Part shown: piece by piece, positions 61,251 through 64,000 of the stretch | Layout: every line of letters begins with the position of its first letter | Position numbering within the stretch: the first letter of the stretch is position 1 | Assembly (NCBI GenBank): GCA_031216445.1 | Contig: CM062196.1 | Span: 3,046,001-3,110,000, forward strand | Direction of reading: 5' to 3' | Length of the DNA stretch: 64,000 nt | From: Lateolabrax maculatus | Lineage: Eukaryota; Chordata; Actinopteri; Acropomatiformes; Lateolabracidae | Position numbers and translations under genes: made by a program | Notes under the pieces: generated by a model | Database searches by the model: none | What the model was told of the DNA's origin: nothing | The model's input: only the letters and a program-made list of their open reading frames with translations

Positions 61251-62833
61251 TGGGAGGTGGCTGCAGGGCCCCTCGGTCGACCTGGCAGATATTGTTCTGT
61301 TCTGGGAAGTCAGCCAGGCTCTGTCAGCATTGGGGGTCCGCCGCCGACCAGGAGAGAAAAAAAAGAGCGATCCATTTAAAAGGTTCTAAATGTACAGGAT
61401 ATACGTGCCGCATTTAGTGGTTTCATTTATTTTCCTGCTCACACAAGGCCTGTTGAAATGCATGCTTGAAACTGGGGAATGTGACTCTGTACGTGTGTGT
61501 GTGTGTGTGCATTCGCATACACCAGAGTGTTTGTGTGTGTCTTGACAGATGTATAAATATGAGCTCCACTTATTCAGCCGTGGCCTCCCTCTGCATACCT
61601 GCATGGCCTTCCACACAGGATAATGTGAAGGCCTTAAGTTGTCTATACACAGAGGTGGAAGAATGTAAAGTTCTATTGAGCATTCAGAAACAAGTCAATC
61701 ACTCAAGAGCAGAGAAACAAAAGTGATTTGAATCAAGGAGATTCACTGAACTGGTTAAACACATAGAAGAGTGACAGTTATTTTTTTTGAATGAAAGAGG
61801 AACAACGTCAATTTTAGTAAGGAACATTTTCTGGTCAAAGCTTATCAGTATTATTGCTTTTTATATTATTACAGCATTAGATTATTTTTCTTTGTTTAAT
61901 ATCATTAAAAAATAATACATAATACTTGTTGTTTGGCAAAGAAATTATGGACATTTGTCATTCTTTCAACTAATAAAACATACTGGTGATTGATCTGCTG
62001 ATAACACTCGATATGTAAGCAGTTGATCTGTTTTATAGTTGTTGCCAATACATATTATAATATCAATACATATTTTCTTTGTAAAAGTGCATGTTTAAAT
62101 AAAATATTAAAAAATGGTTGTATAAATATTCTACTGGGAAACAAATTGGATTGGAAACAAATTTCATTCTGATTAATCTTTATCCATAACAGAAAATTAC
62201 ATGTTGTCCTTATTCTTTATAATTTTTCAGACTTGAATAATAAATAATTTAACTGAAAACTGTACAGTTACGTCAAAAACTTTTGAGACTAAAATCTGGA
62301 TAGAAATACGTCATATGTACTGTAAACTGTTTACCCTCCTGTAAATTATCTATTTTTCATTTATGTTTCCTTATATTCTAAAATCCAAAATTAATTACTA
62401 TTATGCTAATGTTCAAAGTAGACAAAATAAAACTTTTTTTAATATTATAACCCAACGTGATAAGCCCTACACAACACCTACTTGGTCCCTGGTCCACTGC
62501 TGTTTGTTCAGAGGCGTCACTACAGTAAAACACTGATGCGGCAGATTAATGACCTCTGTGGTGAACCGTCATCATACCTGAGATTCCAGAGAAATTACTG
62601 AAGAAACTAGTGAAAGCAGCCGGACTGCCCCCTCTACGATCGCCACTTTCTCGTTATCGTGGACGAGCGTACTACTACTACGTTGTCAAACACTGAAACT
62701 GCCGCACATTCCTGCCAACCGCAAACACCCAAATAAAGAAATCACTAAGACGCCCTGGAGGTGGAGACGACTGAGAGGGAAAAAGAGAGGCAGGTATGGA
62801 AGAGAAGAAAAACAGAGACAGATGAAGGAGAGA

Positions 62834-62835
<2 letters not shown>

Positions 62836-62876
<41 letters not shown>
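62836..62876. repeat. (TG)n microsatellite
   Basis: Perfect array of about 20 units. Confidence 0.96.
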
Positions 62877-62877
<1 letters not shown>

Positions 62878-64000
62878 ATGGGTGGGGGTTTGTGGGGATA
62901 AACCACAGTCAATTACACCTTTACTCATCACATTACAGGCCAACTGAAATTAGAGCAGTCGTGTGTTAACAGGGCAAAGACAAACAGGCTGTATTCCCTC
63001 CAGGAGAAAGAGGTTTAGACCCGACCTGGCAACCCACGCACCGCCAGACAGATCAATTACTCCGCTTTCATCAACTCGACTACAGTGTCACTCATCTGCG
63101 TGGTGCAGCCAAGATATAGACCCAACTTTTCCTTGCAAACATGAAGCCTTAGTGCAGCGCAAAACTGTGTTTTTCTTTGCATCAGTAAACAGAGAAGGGG
63201 GAAAAAAAATAGTTGAGCGAAGCAGTTTTAAGTTTGTAATTTGTGTAACAATAAACCTTTTACTTATAATTCACATCAGTAGGAAAGGATAGCCTGCAAC
63301 AGCTGCAGCTGTGCTACAGATTAAAACAAATAGAAGCCAGGGGAATTAGTTCTTTGGTAGCACATTAAAGGAGTAGTGTGTAAGATTACTTTTTAATCAT
63401 TCACTCATATTTGTGGATTTACTGGGAAGTGCAGTGTTTCGGTATCTGTTGCCTAGTTTAAATGGATCATCTGATTCCTCTCCTGTAGATATATTTGGTA
63501 GTTTAGTTTAGGCCACTACTTGGTCAAGGTTCAGGAAAGATTATCTTCAAACCAACACTGACAGAACACAGAACATGATTTTAAGATACACTGCATGCAA
63601 ACTTTACATTTTGTTTCTGGTCATCACTTGAAACTGAGGTTCGAGCGAGTACGAACCGGCTGTCAGGGCTGCGACTCGTGGAACTATTCAGTCCAGGTTC
63701 ACAAACCTTTTCATGTGCAGACTGTGGGTTTACAGATCACAGATACGTTTGTCCTTGTCTTGCATCATCTGAAGCAAATGCAACACTTGGCCCTGTCTGT
63801 ACTATAAAGCCAGTCAAAACAGATATAATGTCTTTCAGCATCTGTATTTTTGGATGGCTGATCCAGAGTGTACGCCCAAAAAAAGTGGGGTCTAAACCTG
63901 CAGAGGTAACGTGAAAAACGCCCTTAAAATCTGGACACGATTGAAATTATTGCTACAATATGTTACAGAAACAGGGTGAAGCAAATGTCTACGAAAATAT

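Larger units (their letters stand above)
58590..64000 (-). other. gmds: Visible part of GMDS intron 4
   Basis: The acceptor for exon 5 is at 58590. The exon expected upstream (a KLHYGDLTDST...NLGAQSHVK-like sequence) was sought on the minus strand up to 64000 and not found, so the intron is longer than 5.4 kb. It holds a degenerate GACTTGA/TCAAGTC repeat (58655-59275), CA/TG arrays, and an AT-rich stretch at 61740-62460 in which I see nothing else. Confidence 0.8.

Noticed and set aside
1..64000. CRISPR arrays, operons, phage or bacterial defence systems
   Set aside because: No regularly spaced repeats with unique spacers, no dense co-directional coding, and spliced vertebrate exons are present.

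Overview
The window reads as nuclear DNA of a ray-finned (teleost) fish. (CA)n/(TG)n microsatellites are very dense and occur on both strands. There are several dispersed repeats of kinds common in teleost genomes, a decayed Tc1/mariner-like fragment, and long non-coding stretches broken by short spliced exons. The translated open frames of 60-200 codons over most of the window have no domain logic, and many simply read through CA, TG or GGA tracts.

One gene can be identified with confidence: GMDS (GDP-mannose 4,6-dehydratase), on the minus strand. Three consecutive internal exons are present at 58397-58589, 57156-57260 and 46959-47086. They join in frame with GT-AG splice sites and compatible phases (0, 1, 1, 0). 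They encode 142 codons, matching about residues 116-257 of the roughly 372-residue vertebrate enzyme. This is the core of the extended short-chain dehydrogenase fold and carries the catalytic Thr, Glu, Tyr and Lys. Upstream exons lie beyond 64000 and downstream exons lie before position 1, so the window is internal to one gene.

Layout on the + coordinate: 1-46958 is the visible part of a very large intron (human-like intron 7); 46959-47086 exon 7; 47087-57155 intron 6 (10.1 kb); 57156-57260 exon 6; 57261-58396 intron 5 (1.1 kb); 58397-58589 exon 5; 58590-64000 the visible part of intron 4. Exon numbers follow the 11-exon human gene from memory.

The introns contain about 30 simple-sequence arrays, two perfect short-loop hairpins (1161-1220 and 10256-10337), two imperfect fold-back elements (about 16856-17505 and 30965-31245), and at least four copies of one AT-rich dispersed repeat family, one of them apparently split by an insertion. 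There is also a CpG-rich segment with paired CACGTGACAT sites (52290-52700), and three perfect DR1-type nuclear receptor motifs. In other vertebrates GMDS lies next to FOXQ1, FOXF2 and FOXC1, so its large introns are plausible hosts of long-range enhancers. Several intron segments look like candidate conserved non-coding elements, but only alignment can show that. I found no convincing new multigene system, and no bacterial, phage or CRISPR content.
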